Shown here one piece after another: positions 41,202-51,409 of a DNA stretch of 64,000 bases. The notes under the pieces are model-generated. The model ran no database searches. It was not told the origin of the DNA and was given only the letters and a program-made list of their open reading frames with translations. The stretch comes from Phytophthora sp. 'mugwort' (lineage: Eukaryota > Oomycota > Peronosporomycetes > Peronosporales > Peronosporaceae): positions 806,001 to 870,000 of the forward strand of contig JAUCEF010000004.1 in the NCBI GenBank assembly GCA_033558025.1, in the 5' to 3' direction. The number at the start of each line of letters is the position of its first letter. Within the stretch, counting starts at the first letter, position 1. A program made the translations under genes and the position numbers.

Positions 41202-41815
41202 ATGGCGGTGACGGGTAAGCGCGGCGTGGGTATCCCGACGATCCTGCTGCACGACGGCGAGGGCACGATCGTGTCTATCGAGATGAAGACAGGGGAGACG
41301 TACCGCGGGCTGTTGGACGAGACGGAGGACAACATGAACTGCGTCATGAAGGATGCCGTGCGCACCGACATAAATGGCAACACCAGTCACGTCGAGCAGG
41401 TTTATCTGCGTGGCAGCCAGATCCTCTTCATGGTCTTCCCGGATATATATCCTTTACAACCTGAAACTACCTGTACACTGCGTATATTGCTGTCGGATCA
41501 GATGCCCCACTTTAGTGGTTAGTTACCTTAACCTACCGAGTGGTGTCGCTGCTGTTGTTGCTCTTGATGTCGCGCTGCACGTTAAGGCACGCGCCGATGT
41601 TTAAGCGCGTCAAGATGTGGAAGAAACACAAGGGCGCGATACCAGTACTGGGACAAGGAGGAGTTGGTGGCGGTGGCGCATCTAGAGGTCAAGCTGCTGC
41701 GATCATCCGGAAGGGTAGGGAATTGCTGGCTTTAGACAATTAGAGCATACGTGCTGATACTGATTCATTTTACGGGGTTTTTCTTACAGCTCAAGAACGG
41801 AGAGGCGGTTTTTGA
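41202..41815 (+). CDS. SNRPD3: Small nuclear ribonucleoprotein Sm D3
   Basis: Three exons (41202-41446, 41581-41714, 41790-41815) give 134 residues (human 126). Sm1 and Sm2 motifs are clear: 'GEGTIVSIEMKTGETYRGLLDETEDNMNC' and 'VEQVYLRGSQILFMVFPDMLRHAPM'. The tail is Gly-rich and ends 'QERRGGF'. SmD3 is part of the Sm ring on U1, U2, U4 and U5 snRNAs. Intron 1 has no usable GT-AG pair; only AT-AC ends with U12-type signals restore the 'FPDMLRHAPMF' continuity expected from 'LPDMLKNAPML' in animals. Intron 2 (41715-41789) is a normal GT-AG intron. Confidence 0.9.
41447..41580 (+). other. U12-type AT-AC intron in the SmD3 gene
   Basis: The 134-nt intron begins ATATCCTTT, the exact minor-spliceosome donor, and ends GCTGCAC. 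A branch-site-like CTCTTGAT (consensus TTCCTTRAY) lies with its A 13 nt from the 3' end, in the U12 range. A second, even better branch word CCTTAAC is at 41527-41533 but is about 48 nt from the end. Splicing here reconstitutes the Sm2 motif exactly. Confidence 0.85.
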
Positions 41816-42103
41816 GACAAGCAGTGAAGTCGGACAAGCGTCGCGAGGAACTTAAATTGCAGCTTTCAAATCGCTGGAACGGAAGACTACTGCGGCTTCT
41901 TGCCTGCGGTATGGCAGGTAATTTGCCTTCTCTGCTGGTCACAGCTCACAGCTAGACCAGTTATAAGTCCCTTGGGGCTCACAGCCTTGGGCGAGTCTTA
42001 ATAGACGCATGCACGAAGACAACTGAGTGGTAAGTGATCAAACGACCTAGATATCAGGTATACTATGATAGGACATTGGCGGGCAGCCCTTCGTTATTGT
42101 CGC

Positions 42104-43304
42104 TCATTTCTGAGCAACGTAGACCGGTCTCCGAAAACCTTTGAAGGATGTTTGACAAATCTCTAGGAACTCACAGCTACGGAAACCGACGGTCTCCACG
42201 AGATACTTCGGAAAATCCTTCGGTCGTAGCTGGATCTTGGGATAGTTTGCGGCGGTGACTTCTGACGTGAACTTCCGCTTGTGATATGATTTCCACGGCT
42301 GCGGCTCGAGGATGAGGCGGCCGCATGGTCCAAGTAGCTCGTAAATTTTAGCAAACACCTTCTTGATGCCTTCATCGCCATGGAAAAGGTGAATCCATTT
42401 TGTAACACTGAAGCTGCAAGAGCAACAAAAGGCAGTTGGCATTAAAACAAACACCTCAAGATAGCGATGGTGGAGAAGGAGAGAGCCGTACCATGTGATG
42501 AAGTCGTAATTTTTGCCGGCATGGACATCCGACACAATATCTTCGCGTTTGAAAACTACGTTCAGAGGGAATTTTGACCTGAAAAATCAAAATGAAAAGT
42601 CATATTAGCAAACCCCACATCAAACCTTACACAACGCCATCAACTTACCCGACGGCAGCCTTGCCAATAGCACGAGGGACAGCCGCTTGCGTCTGTATTG
42701 ACGGCTTCCACAGCTTGAAAGACAGTGGCATATCATTGGCAAATGCGTCTCCAATCTCTGCCTTCTTACAGCTCTCCACCGTGTCCATAGCTTCACCACT
42801 GACATCAGCAGGAGACTCGGCAGCTCCACCCTTCCTCTTCACCGTTGCTTTAACTGCTGGGATCTCGCCAAAGGCATTCTCGATCTGCCCCTGCCGTAGA
42901 ACATCCTTCAGGAGCCCTCTAGCTCTGGAAACGAGTTGTGGGTCCACGTCCACCCCCAGCAGATAGCTCGGCGCCAATCGCTTGGCGATACTGATGGTCA
43001 ACTCTCCGGAGTTGCAGCCGATGTCCAGCCCACGCTTTTCCTCAAACCAGCTCTTGTCCAGCGCCGCGAGACGTGGGTCGTCCTCCAGCTCGCCCTGGCG
43101 CTTCTGGCCCAACCGATACATGTAGTAGCTGGTGTCAACGAGAGTCAGCAGATGACCTGGGAACAGACATGGCAATATGACGTACCTCCTGAAGTTGCCC
43201 ACGCGCTGCTGCTTCGGGATCTTCTTCGCCTGTTTGCGCTGTTCCGCTGGCTTGGCGGTGGAGGGCGCGACTGCCTCGTCGTCGGGCTGCTTGCGCTTTG
43301 TCAT
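42104..43304 (-). CDS. Bin3/MePCE-type RNA 5'-methylphosphate capping methyltransferase
   Basis: Four exons (43304-43186, 43128-42649, 42578-42492, 42413-42104) encode 331 residues. After a Lys-rich N-terminus comes 'GNFRSYYMYR', the family's RNA/cap-binding motif, then the SAM-binding 'GLDIGCNSGELTISIA' and 'LLGVDVDPQLV'. The second half has 'YDFITCFSVTKWIHL' and 'HGDEGIKKVFAKIYELLGPCGRLILEPQPWKSY', the Bin3 domain hallmark (LEPQPW). Enzymes of this family methylate the gamma-phosphate of 7SK or U6 RNA (MePCE) or the 5' phosphate of small RNAs (BCDIN3D). The animal-like 'LSVTKWIHL' favours the MePCE branch. A low-complexity insertion (about residues 125-175) separates the two halves. The target RNA in oomycetes is unknown. 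Confidence 0.88.
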
Positions 43305-44029
43305 GGCGTCCCGACCTTGGCGTGCCTGTGGTCGTGAAGTTTAAATTTTCACTTTCCAAAATATAACGATATAATATATGGAAGTTTTCGAAACAAACTA
43401 CATATATTACTACTGTGTGACCAAGGTACTAGATGTGAACAAATAGAAAAAAGAGCTCTACGCGGTACGACCAACTAATTGAGCGGTCTACTGCTGCTTT
43501 CATGCTTTTCGATGCTTTAACTATAATGTTCGCTGCTGTGTGTTTGCCTATAGGCTTTAGGTAGGTGTGTCCCCAACAACACCACGAGCACAATTATACC
43601 TTGACAAAATCGTGCATGCAGTCTGAAAAGTAGGCAGAGCCCACTAAGTTGCTGTAGCGCGAGCTATTGATCGCTAGTACATGCAAGCAGTGGCAAACAC
43701 TCATTTTTTTCAGAGAGAGACTAATCACTTGGTATGCACTCGTTCACCTCGACCGAGGCCGTACAATACTGCATTTGGTGTTACCATGTGTCGAGCATTT
43801 AGCATCCTCAGCAGCCCAGCAACACTGCAAGTTGTATGGATGCGCAGATTTTTGACCACGAACAACGAGCTCAAGCAGCCAGCTGGACAGTTCATATGAC
43901 TCTCTTTCAAAATGTAAAGAACGGCTGACATACATGTGGTGCACGTCCAGAGAACTGGTAACCACTCGCGTGCGTGTCGACAGGATGCACTGGGAACCGA
44001 GCTACAGTGTGCTAGCTGGAGCAAGCATA
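43305..44029. other. Intergenic, no supported gene
   Basis: AT-rich with short frames only. A plus/minus pair of 70-100-codon frames around 43670-44080 has no domain, and part of it overlaps the promoter of the following secreted-protein gene. Confidence 0.5.
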
Positions 44030-44045
44030 GCTCAGTTTTACATTC
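44030..44045 (+). promoter_or_regulatory. Initiator-like core promoter of the Cys-rich secreted protein
   Basis: GCTCAGTTTTACATTC matches the initiator consensus YTCANTYY and part of the downstream FPR word. It is 42-57 nt before the ATG at 44087. Confidence 0.45.
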
Positions 44046-44086
44046 CCCTCCTACACCAAAAGCCGTCCAACCCTCAAGCAAAACAA

Positions 44087-44590
44087 ATGCGCTTTACTGT
44101 TGCTTTCGCTTTCCTGGCCGCCCCGGCCCTCGTCGCCGCGACCCTCGACCCGGCCAGCTCAAACACCAAGGGCAAGTGTCCGAGCGCCTACAACTGCAGC
44201 GTAACCAAAATCTCCAAGGCCATCCAGGCTGCTGAGTGCTCGCACAACACTCGCACCTCCGAGACGCAGACCTTCGCCGTCTTTGTGACCGATCACCAGT
44301 ACGATGGCAACAACGGCTACCCTTACGGTACCTGCTCTGCGTACACTTGCGACCCACCTACCTCGAACCAAATGGAAGACAATGACGACTGCTGGACGTT
44401 CTTCTGGAGGTGAGTGTCTCCTATGCAAACGTATGAAGTGCACGAAACTAATATTCTTGTGTTTTTAAACAGTGGAAACGGCATTGATAGCGGCGTCGGA
44501 ACTGGTTGCATCAAGGATCCCACCACGGGCGACTGCGGCTGCGAGTACTCGGATGGCACATTCGTCGCTGACAGCAGCAGCTGCGTGTAA
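44087..44590 (+). CDS. Small cysteine-rich secreted protein (unrecognised family)
   Basis: Two exons (44087-44409 and 44473-44590) give 146 residues. A signal peptide MRFTVAFAFLAAPALVAA is followed by a mature domain with ten cysteines, suggesting five disulfides: C-x5-C in 'KCPSAYNC', then single cysteines in 'AAEC', 'YGTC' and 'AYTC', 'DDDCW', and a C-terminal cluster 'TGDCGCEYSDG'. There is no transmembrane segment, and no RXLR or crinkler motif. The intron has GTGAGT and TTAAACAG ends and splits a Ser codon. Size, Cys content and export signal are those of oomycete apoplastic proteins, but I cannot name a family. It stands alone between the housekeeping block and transposon debris. Confidence 0.8.
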
Positions 44591-44599
44591 GCTGACCTT

Positions 44600-45300
44600 C
44601 GGATCGAGCCAGCCTTTCGTGTTACTTGGTGTAGCACACTGGTCAATTTTGTTGTGTTCAAGATTATTGTGTTCAAAAAACAAGTTAGTAAATACGTGTA
44701 CTGAAGTAATGCATTACTTTCAATCAGACATCCCGTAAATACGTGTGCTGAAGTAATGCATTACATTCAATCAGGCATCCCGAAAACTAATAACTAAAAC
44801 AATAGTATTGCGTTGTTATTCATAACTTACGTTTTAAAAGGGAAACAAGACCGTTTGGTCATTTTTACCCCCTCCTCACTCTCAATCGCTGTATATTAAT
44901 TACTACATTCGAAATATAAGCAGAAAAAATGCAAAAAATGAAACGCACAAAAAGGCAGGTATTCGTCAGATAATTCTACTGTTTTCTTACAAAGTTACAT
45001 GTATCGTATTGTTTCTCTTACGTGGAATGAGCTGCGTCTTGCTAATACCAGCCACCTCTCGTGGTGGCTGATACGGTATTAGAAATCGATATAAGCAAAA
45101 ATCGTCCAGGATATCAGTAAGATAATGGACAAGAAATATGCTAGTTTTTTTGCATGGTACGACTCCCCTATTAGTGGTACACACCCAAAATATTTTGTTA
45201 ACATGTTGTATTGTGAGTTCTACTCAAAACTGGTCGGGAAGATTGATTGAATCGCCCGAGCCCAATCGCCGCCTATCGCCAGACCCATCTAAAATCTATT
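44600..45300. other. Intergenic with a short tandem duplication
   Basis: 'GTAAATACGTGTACTGAAGT' at 44689 recurs almost exactly at 44736 (about 47-bp period), including 'AATGCATTAC' and 'CAATCAGACATCCCG'. The rest is AT-rich and shows no gene. Confidence 0.6.
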
Positions 45301-45309
45301 AGAGTAGTA

Positions 45310-45720
45310 CATTGAAAGGTTTTAGTCTGCGGCACAGCAGCCATGACGCCGGAGTGCCGCACCGAAGGCAGCAGAGTGCGCGTCTCGCCATACCTGATCG
45401 AAATCGCACTCCATCGACTCGGCTCGGGAATTCTTCGCCCACACGAGAGAGCTTTCGTGCGTCAACACCCCCCGCGTCCAGCGCCGAATGACTTGCCATA
45501 TCTCGATCAAGTCCGGCCTGCGGAAATCACGCAGATAATGGCTCGTCAAGCAACACAGGAAGGGCAGGTAGCGGTAGTTGTGGCAACGTCACCTTCGCAA
45601 GCCCACCTTTTCCAGTTGGTTGTCCAGCCGATCATCAAATCGACGGTTGGGCAGTGTGATTCGTCTGGCAATATCCTTGGCGACTTGTTGTAAATGGGTC
45701 GACAATGAGACAGCTACACA
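45310..45720 (-). pseudogene. Coding relic of unknown (probably transposon) origin
   Basis: The minus strand shows an open, charged stretch, 'ARRITLPNRRFDDRLDNQLEKVGLRR' split by a stop from 'LRDFRRPDLIEIWQVIRRWTRGV' and 'WAKNSRAESMECDFDQVW'. No family is recognised. It precedes the MULE relic and is probably not a host gene. Confidence 0.3.
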
Positions 45721-45939
45721 AATCCAGGAAAATCATTTATAAATCCAGAAGTCTCCCAAACCTCCAGAAAGCTCTTGGGAAATGTGGAGAAGTCTACGGA
45801 TCTCCAGAAGAATCACCCAAAAATCAATGGAACAATCAAATAACCACCGATAGACGTTTCTGATTGGCTAATAGTAGCGACGGCGCTCCCACCATCCAAC
45901 CTGCCCTGCGTGGACCGAGCTTGCATTGGGGTTGCGATC

Positions 45940-47700
45940 CTCAAAGATGTCGTTCGAATACACATGGAGGCGTGTGGTCGACATTTGCAACGAGATCGAG
46001 CTGGAGGTGTTCCTGAATTGACAGAAGAGATGGAAGAGCAGAAATCACGACTCGTGCTCTGTGTGTACGTTCGGACTCGGTGAGCACACGACGCACTACG
46101 TCATTTACAAGTGCCAATCAGCTGCTTGCGCCTCCAGCCATGGTGAGTGCGCATGGCGCGCGAGGTCAAAGATGTGCGACGTTTTGAAGCGCGGTTCCGT
46201 TGAAGAGCATGGAGCTCACAACAACGACATACCACCAGGCATCCGCCTCAACCTGATGATGAAGCGGCTTATTCGCGGCAAGACCAACCTCAAGCTGACG
46301 CCGTCGCGCATTCTCAACGCCATGATCGACCACGGCATCCTCTTCGACAACGCGCACGGGTACCTTGCGTGTGAGCAACGGTATTCGTATCACACAAGAC
46401 GACCGGCATGCACGACAACAACACCGTGGAGGAGATAGAGGTGCTGCTTGCAAGTCGGCTGTATCACAAGGATCCCCACGACTTTACGGCACTTGCACTT
46501 GGCTACGACACCGACGGCGTTGGCAATGCAGCACTCACGCGCGGATCCATGGAGCACCCAGTTGTCTTCGACTTCACGTCCAAAACCTTCTGCGAAATTT
46601 GGCGCACGCCAACCAGCACGTGCTTCATATCGACGCGACCTTCAAGCTCAACACCGCGCGATTCCCTGCGATTGTTCTCGGCGTCTCGGATATACGCCAG
46701 TACCACCCCGTAGCTTTTTCATCACGTCGGACCTTCGCCACTCTCAGGTCGAGGTGGTTGTTCGCGCTACGTTGAAGCAGTATCAAGTCGTGGCTGGGAC
46801 CGCGGCGAGGATTCGCTACGTCATGACTGACGCTATGTCGCGCAGAGGAACGCAATCGAGCTCGTGATCACACAAGAACTTCGTGGAGCGTCCCAGCCGA
46901 ACTTCCTGATGTGCATCTTCCATGTGAAGCAGAATGTCAAGAAGTACATCGGTAGCGCCTCACCGGCAGATCGATCGCTCATCTTCATCACATCTACCGC
47001 GTGCACCACGCGCGGTCACCAATAGACCTCGACATGCGTATCGACGGAGCTCTCCAAGCGTTTCGACGCAACCCGGGTTGTCGAGTCTTTGAACGCTATT
47101 TCTCGCAGCAGTGGTTGACTGGGCGTTTTACGCACTGACAGAGTCTGTGTACTCCGCCAGGGTTTGCAATAACCAACAATCCTTAGGAGCGGTTTAACAA
47201 GGAGATCAAGCGTGACTAACTCATTGCGTTCCGCTCGTCTCAATCAACGCTCTCGCACAGTCGTTTCTGGATCTATGCCACCATCGTTCAGCTCGGGCCA
47301 AGCCATTCGCGACTACCCCACACGCTTCGGAAGATAAGGCGCGTTTATCGACTTTAAATGGCAGCTGGTCGTCTCGCCGTCATGTAGGCGTACCGAAGCT
47401 CAATCGAGTTCATGAGCAGGTGTGTGGAGCGCCGTCTCTTCCGTGTATTTCAAAGCGATATCGACGACAGAACAAACCCAAGAAGGTCGCAAGCCAAGTA
47501 CTCAAGGATGAAGCACTTAAGGCCGCACAAAACACCGAGATCGACGGACAGCCTAGCGTCGGCTGGACTGTTGACGTTGATGATGGAACATGCAACTGTC
47601 GGAGTTGGCACAAGTTCGGGTACTGCGCGCATCTGATCGCGAGCCGGCTCAAGTTGGACATGCCGTTGAGGTCATGATCACCAATCGCAAGTTCATCAAC
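45940..47700 (+). pseudogene. Second MULE transposase relic
   Basis: In order over several frames: a FLYWCH/FAR1-like Cys/His part ('THYVIYKCQSAACASSHG'), 'HVLHIDATFKLNTARF' with the first catalytic Asp, 'RIRYVMTDA' with the second, 'FLMCIFHVKQNVKKY' (C-x2-H block), and a SWIM finger 'CNCRSWHKFGYCAHLI' near 47592-47640. Frameshifts and stops lie between all blocks. The sequence differs from the MULE at 9.7-13.6 kb, and no Ulp1 part is seen, so it belongs to another MULE family. Confidence 0.7.
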
Positions 47701-47748
47701 AAGGGGATGAAGGCGGGGAAAGTTAAACGCCCGAAGGTTGAATATGCC

Positions 47749-48110
47749 TTAGCGCAGGAATAGATGCATAGCTATTCGTGAGGGTCCGTATACACGTCTG
47801 CATTTGATTCTGTTAAGGCTCAAGTCTCTATTCCACAAGACCCAAGAGACACCCATTGCGAATCTTGCGTCTGTATCGTGCCACTGTGGATGCAAAATAT
47901 CGAAGCATGACAGAAACGAAGCCTTGTAAACGCGACCAACAAAGGGGGCGTTGTAGCGGAAGTGAATCCGCTCTCCTGTTGAACGGACTCGCTTGGGGCG
48001 GTCTTCGTCAACCGAGTTGAGAATGGATAGCGCTGTAAGCATACACAGTTTCTTTTCAGCGCGCGTCATCGGCATCGTATTCTAACGCCTCGGAGGCGTC
48101 AGCCTTGTCG
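47749..48110 (-). pseudogene. Transposon-derived coding relic
   Basis: Reading 'PMTRAEKKLCMLTALSILN' then 'ERIHFRYNAPFVGRVYKASFLSCF', which resembles the N-terminal region of oomycete transposase-like proteins in which a 'FGxxVCRxAF' segment precedes the catalytic core. It is only about 100 codons long and no catalytic residues are present. It lies tail to tail with the MULE relic. Confidence 0.35.
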
Positions 48111-48559
48111 ATCAAGCATGCCCCGCATGGATCATGTCTGATGAGTCTTGACACCTTGGCTTGCATGTCGATGAACTCGACATCGGAGTCGCTTGAGGTC
48201 TCGCTCGATCACTCATTCTTTCAGACCGTCGACCGAGCTCTGGAACTGCTGTAGATTTGTGTGTGTTGAGCTTGCTTGGCCCAGTGCATTTGATATCAAC
48301 CGTTTGTCTGTAGATATTAAGCTATGTCAGCAGATATCATCCCATTGGTTAAAAGAAACGATAATACCCAATGAGCAGTCAGTGTGATAGTAACTGCGAC
48401 GAGAGTGATAGTTGCTGCCACGTCCCCTCACAACTTAACTGATACTTAACGGCTCGGTTCGAATTATCCGATGAATGGTTATGGCTTTCCTACTTGCGAG
48501 TGGTAGGGGCGCTCGGTTTCATCATTGTGTCTTCGCCATCATGGTGCTCCCACCCCCGA

Positions 48560-49045
48560 CCCCACCACAGACAGAGCACGAAGGATTTTGTTCTTTTTGC
48601 CGTGACTATCTCGGTAACTGAGTTGGCGGTGGGTACATTTCGAAGGAGTCAGCGCGGCTCCTCCGCAAGTACGTTATGGGGTTCTTGGAAGAAAATATTG
48701 ACGCGAGCCCCACTCACTTTAGGAACATGGAATCAATTACTGCGCGCGTATTGGACCGGTTTCTGGTACGGCGAATTGACCGAAAGGTCTTGGTCTTGGA
48801 GCTGCACCGAATCGTCCCACGAAAGGATTCGTGTAAGAAGCCCCATGTGTACCAAGCCGCTGCATGTGGGTACGAGTACGAGTACTGTCATTTAATGGAA
48901 GAGCGCATTATCGACGGTGAGCAAAACATTTTGGTCGATTGGGAATCAACCTGGTAGCCAATCGCCAACGTCCGGGTGAAGGATCTGCGCGAACTCCACA
49001 CCGAGAAGCGCACCAAGCGCCTGCGTGTCGCAACAACACTATAGC
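48560..49045 (+). pseudogene. Coding relic with chromodomain-like end
   Basis: One open stretch ('MGFLEENIDASPTHFRNM' to 'GEQNILVDWESTW') runs to a TAG at 48955, and the frame continues after it with 'PIANVRVKDLRELHTEK'. The last part, 'NILVDWESTW', is weakly like the W-x-TWEP core of chromodomains at retrotransposon integrase ends. I cannot identify the rest. Confidence 0.3.
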
Positions 49046-49049
49046 GGAG

Positions 49050-50240
49050 TAGACACTTAAATCACAGTAAGGGAATTAGACACAATTTTCCCTTTCTTAT
49101 TGCGCCCTCTTATGGTTTCCCAAATATTTCTCGGATCGGTCAAACTGTTCACGCCAGTATTGGCTTCGACTCCATATTAATCCATCGCTTCGCCAAAATA
49201 TGGCTTCTGCGTATTCGGTTATTGTCTGACTACCCTTTTGACCATGTTCTTTGGCAATGCCTGACGACTATAGCGCTTTTAATACTCGCGACGACGCCGT
49301 TTGGCTACAGACATTCGTATAGGCAATTCGATTCGCATCGTATAGGCAACTCCATTCCCATTCATATAAGCAACCTCCGTATTCGGACCATCCCAATTCT
49401 TCACTGCTGGATTAAAAGACGTAGTTGGATGTGCTATCATTGAGACATGTTAAGCAGAATATCGCTCTTTAATCTATCGGACACAAGCACGGGCAGTAGA
49501 ATCGCTGGGTTAGTTGAATTCGCAGAAATAGAGGAAATACAACTACGTACGACTGTCAGATTTCTTCTAGACGCGATCTGGCCTTCTTGCGTTTGATGGG
49601 AACCTGTGCCACTCAGAAAGAATTAGATATCAAAAATGGCAGCGCTTCGCAAAAAATACAATCACTCTCCTTCGGGAATTCTGGATGGTAGAGGTGGTGG
49701 CGGGGTGGTCTTCCGGTAGCGGCGAGGAGGTGCGACGGAAACGCGGAATGACGGCGGTGACGGAATCGGGCTGGACGAAAATACGAGAGTGAGAGAGGAC
49801 GTGCGCTGCCCAGTCAACACCAACCACCCGTGCTGTATTAACCTAACCACTCTTGACTTTTGATTGCTGCTCTTGGTTTGTGTCATTTCGTCTGCATTTT
49901 TCAATTTCTCTCGTCGGCAATCCAGGAGATTATTCACAAGCTGTGGCAACACTGTGGAAGTAGTAAAAGGACGAGCATCCAACACAGACGGTGCAGTTGG
50001 AATTCTGACCAATCACTTCAATCCGTCGATTGCTGGACGGCTCGCCAAATCGCCTCGGACGGCCAAATTTGGTCGGAAAGCACAATACCGTAATCTCCCT
50101 ATCAAAAGCGTCACCCGATATGAGCAGCGGTTAGGTAGGTATCTTGGGCACTTGACCAAAACCACGATATGCACGCACTTAATGGTTACAGTACGGTTCT
50201 CCCCAAAGCACACACTCTGTGACAACACACACACAGAGCC
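49050..50240. other. Intergenic, no supported gene
   Basis: Near 49310-49375 the words 'ATTCGTATAGGCAA', 'GCATCGTATAGGCAA' and 'TCATATAAGCAAC' form a short degenerate tandem repeat. No gene is seen; the open frames lack any recognisable feature. Confidence 0.5.
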
Positions 50241-50249
50241 GAACAGGCG

Positions 50250-50595
50250 CGGTGACCGCGCGCCGATATCTCGCAGGTGAGTCCACGTGCGAAGCTGAGC
50301 TTTTGCATATAGCTTCACCAATCTACTGGCTCGGCACTCTGTAAGTTTGCGCAGCGCAGAGCTGATATTGACTGACTTTATGGTGCTCCACTCTATTGAC
50401 TTGACTGCAGAAGTGATGGCGTGGTGAATGCGCACCGATATCACGCAGGTGAGCCTATGCACGAACCTGAGCTTTGCATAGAACTTCACCGACCTATTGG
50501 CTAGGCGCTCTGTACGTTTGTGCGGCGCAGCGTTGATATTCATTGACTTTTTGTGCTGCATTTTATATTAGAAGGAAAGGATACCTGCATTGACT
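50250..50595. repeat. Two tandem copies of a repeat of about 175 bp
   Basis: 'GCGCCGATATCTCGCAGGTG' near 50260 recurs as 'GCACCGATATCACGCAGGTG' near 50433. Further matches follow in the same order: GAGCTTTTGCATA/GAGCTTTGCATA, CTTCACCAATCTA/CTTCACCGACCTA, GCGCAGAGCTGATATT/GCGCAGCGTTGATATT. Identity is about 80% by eye. Confidence 0.75.
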
Positions 50596-51194
50596 AGAAA
50601 ACCGCTTGGGTCTGTCTGATATCGTGACATGCTTCAGCTCCAACAATGAACTCGACTGGAGGCATGACAGCCCTGGTGTACTTCCGTGACCACTTGTTTT
50701 ACCTGTCAAATCTGGTACTTTAAGTGACCTTTCTGACAACTTTTCGTAACAGCTGATTTTGTTTGGGCGCTCATTGGCAGAGATGCGGTGACGCTTTTGA
50801 CGACGCGACGCTTTTGACAGGAGGATTACGGTATAATACAACTTGTTAAATACCGTGAAATACACGCGGGTAGGCGAAAAACGTTCACGAAAGACAAAAA
50901 AATTTGCAAGGCCAAGACATAGATCAACTGATTTTCGACCAGAACGCGGGATTTGGTGGCTGCGAGGGTACCATCTCAAGTCAGCTACAGAACGAAAACA
51001 AGGAGAAAGAGCGTGAGATGGCGGCGCGGCGCGAGACCCGGAGCAAACATTGCGCGTTCGGTAAGCAAGTCCTTAGCAGTGAGACAGCGCTTGACCATGG
51101 AGGCACCGTGTGTACCTGGGGTGACAGGCAAGACGTGTCGACACTGACTTCAGCACCGGAATGGCAACGATTCCTGCTGCGGTGGGTGAAGAGA

Positions 51195-51210
51195 GGGGGG
51201 GGGGGGGGGG
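51195..51210 (+). repeat. Uninterrupted run of 16 G
   Basis: Located 16 bp before the long hairpin. It may be an assembly-sensitive homopolymer, or form a G-quadruplex. Confidence 0.9.
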
Positions 51211-51225
51211 AAGGCAACGAATCTT

Positions 51226-51405
51226 CTGTGGTGATTGAAGGGGGACAGATATGCGATGTTTACATGGTGTATATGCAACATCAAACATGTTGCATATACA
51301 CCAAACATGTTGCATATACACCAAACACCAAACATATGCAACATCAAACATGTTGCATATACACCATGTAAACATCGCATATCTGTCCCCCTTCACTCAC
51401 CACAG
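51226..51405. repeat. 180-bp inverted repeat with nested palindromes
   Basis: The left arm from CTGTGGTGATTGAAGGGGG and the right arm ending CCCCCTTCACTCACCACAG are complementary over about 59 bp with one mismatch. The arms include GATATGCGATGTTTACATGG. The centre contains four copies of ATGTTGCATATACACCA-type units, themselves palindromic (TGCAACATCAAACATGTTGCA). The whole can fold into one long hairpin with a branched tip. Confidence 0.9.
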
Positions 51406-51409
51406 CATG

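Noticed and set aside
41202..41522. Single-exon reading of SmD3 running through position 41447
   Set aside because: It abandons the Sm2 motif for an unrelated tail, whereas the AT-AC splice restores the conserved sequence and Gly-rich C-terminus.
44323..44683. Minus-strand frames of 72-117 codons
   Set aside because: Antisense to the second exon and intron of the Cys-rich secreted protein gene.
51240..51380. CRISPR-like repeats
   Set aside because: The short ATGTTGCATATACACC units are palindromic pieces of one hairpin without spacers, in a eukaryotic genome.
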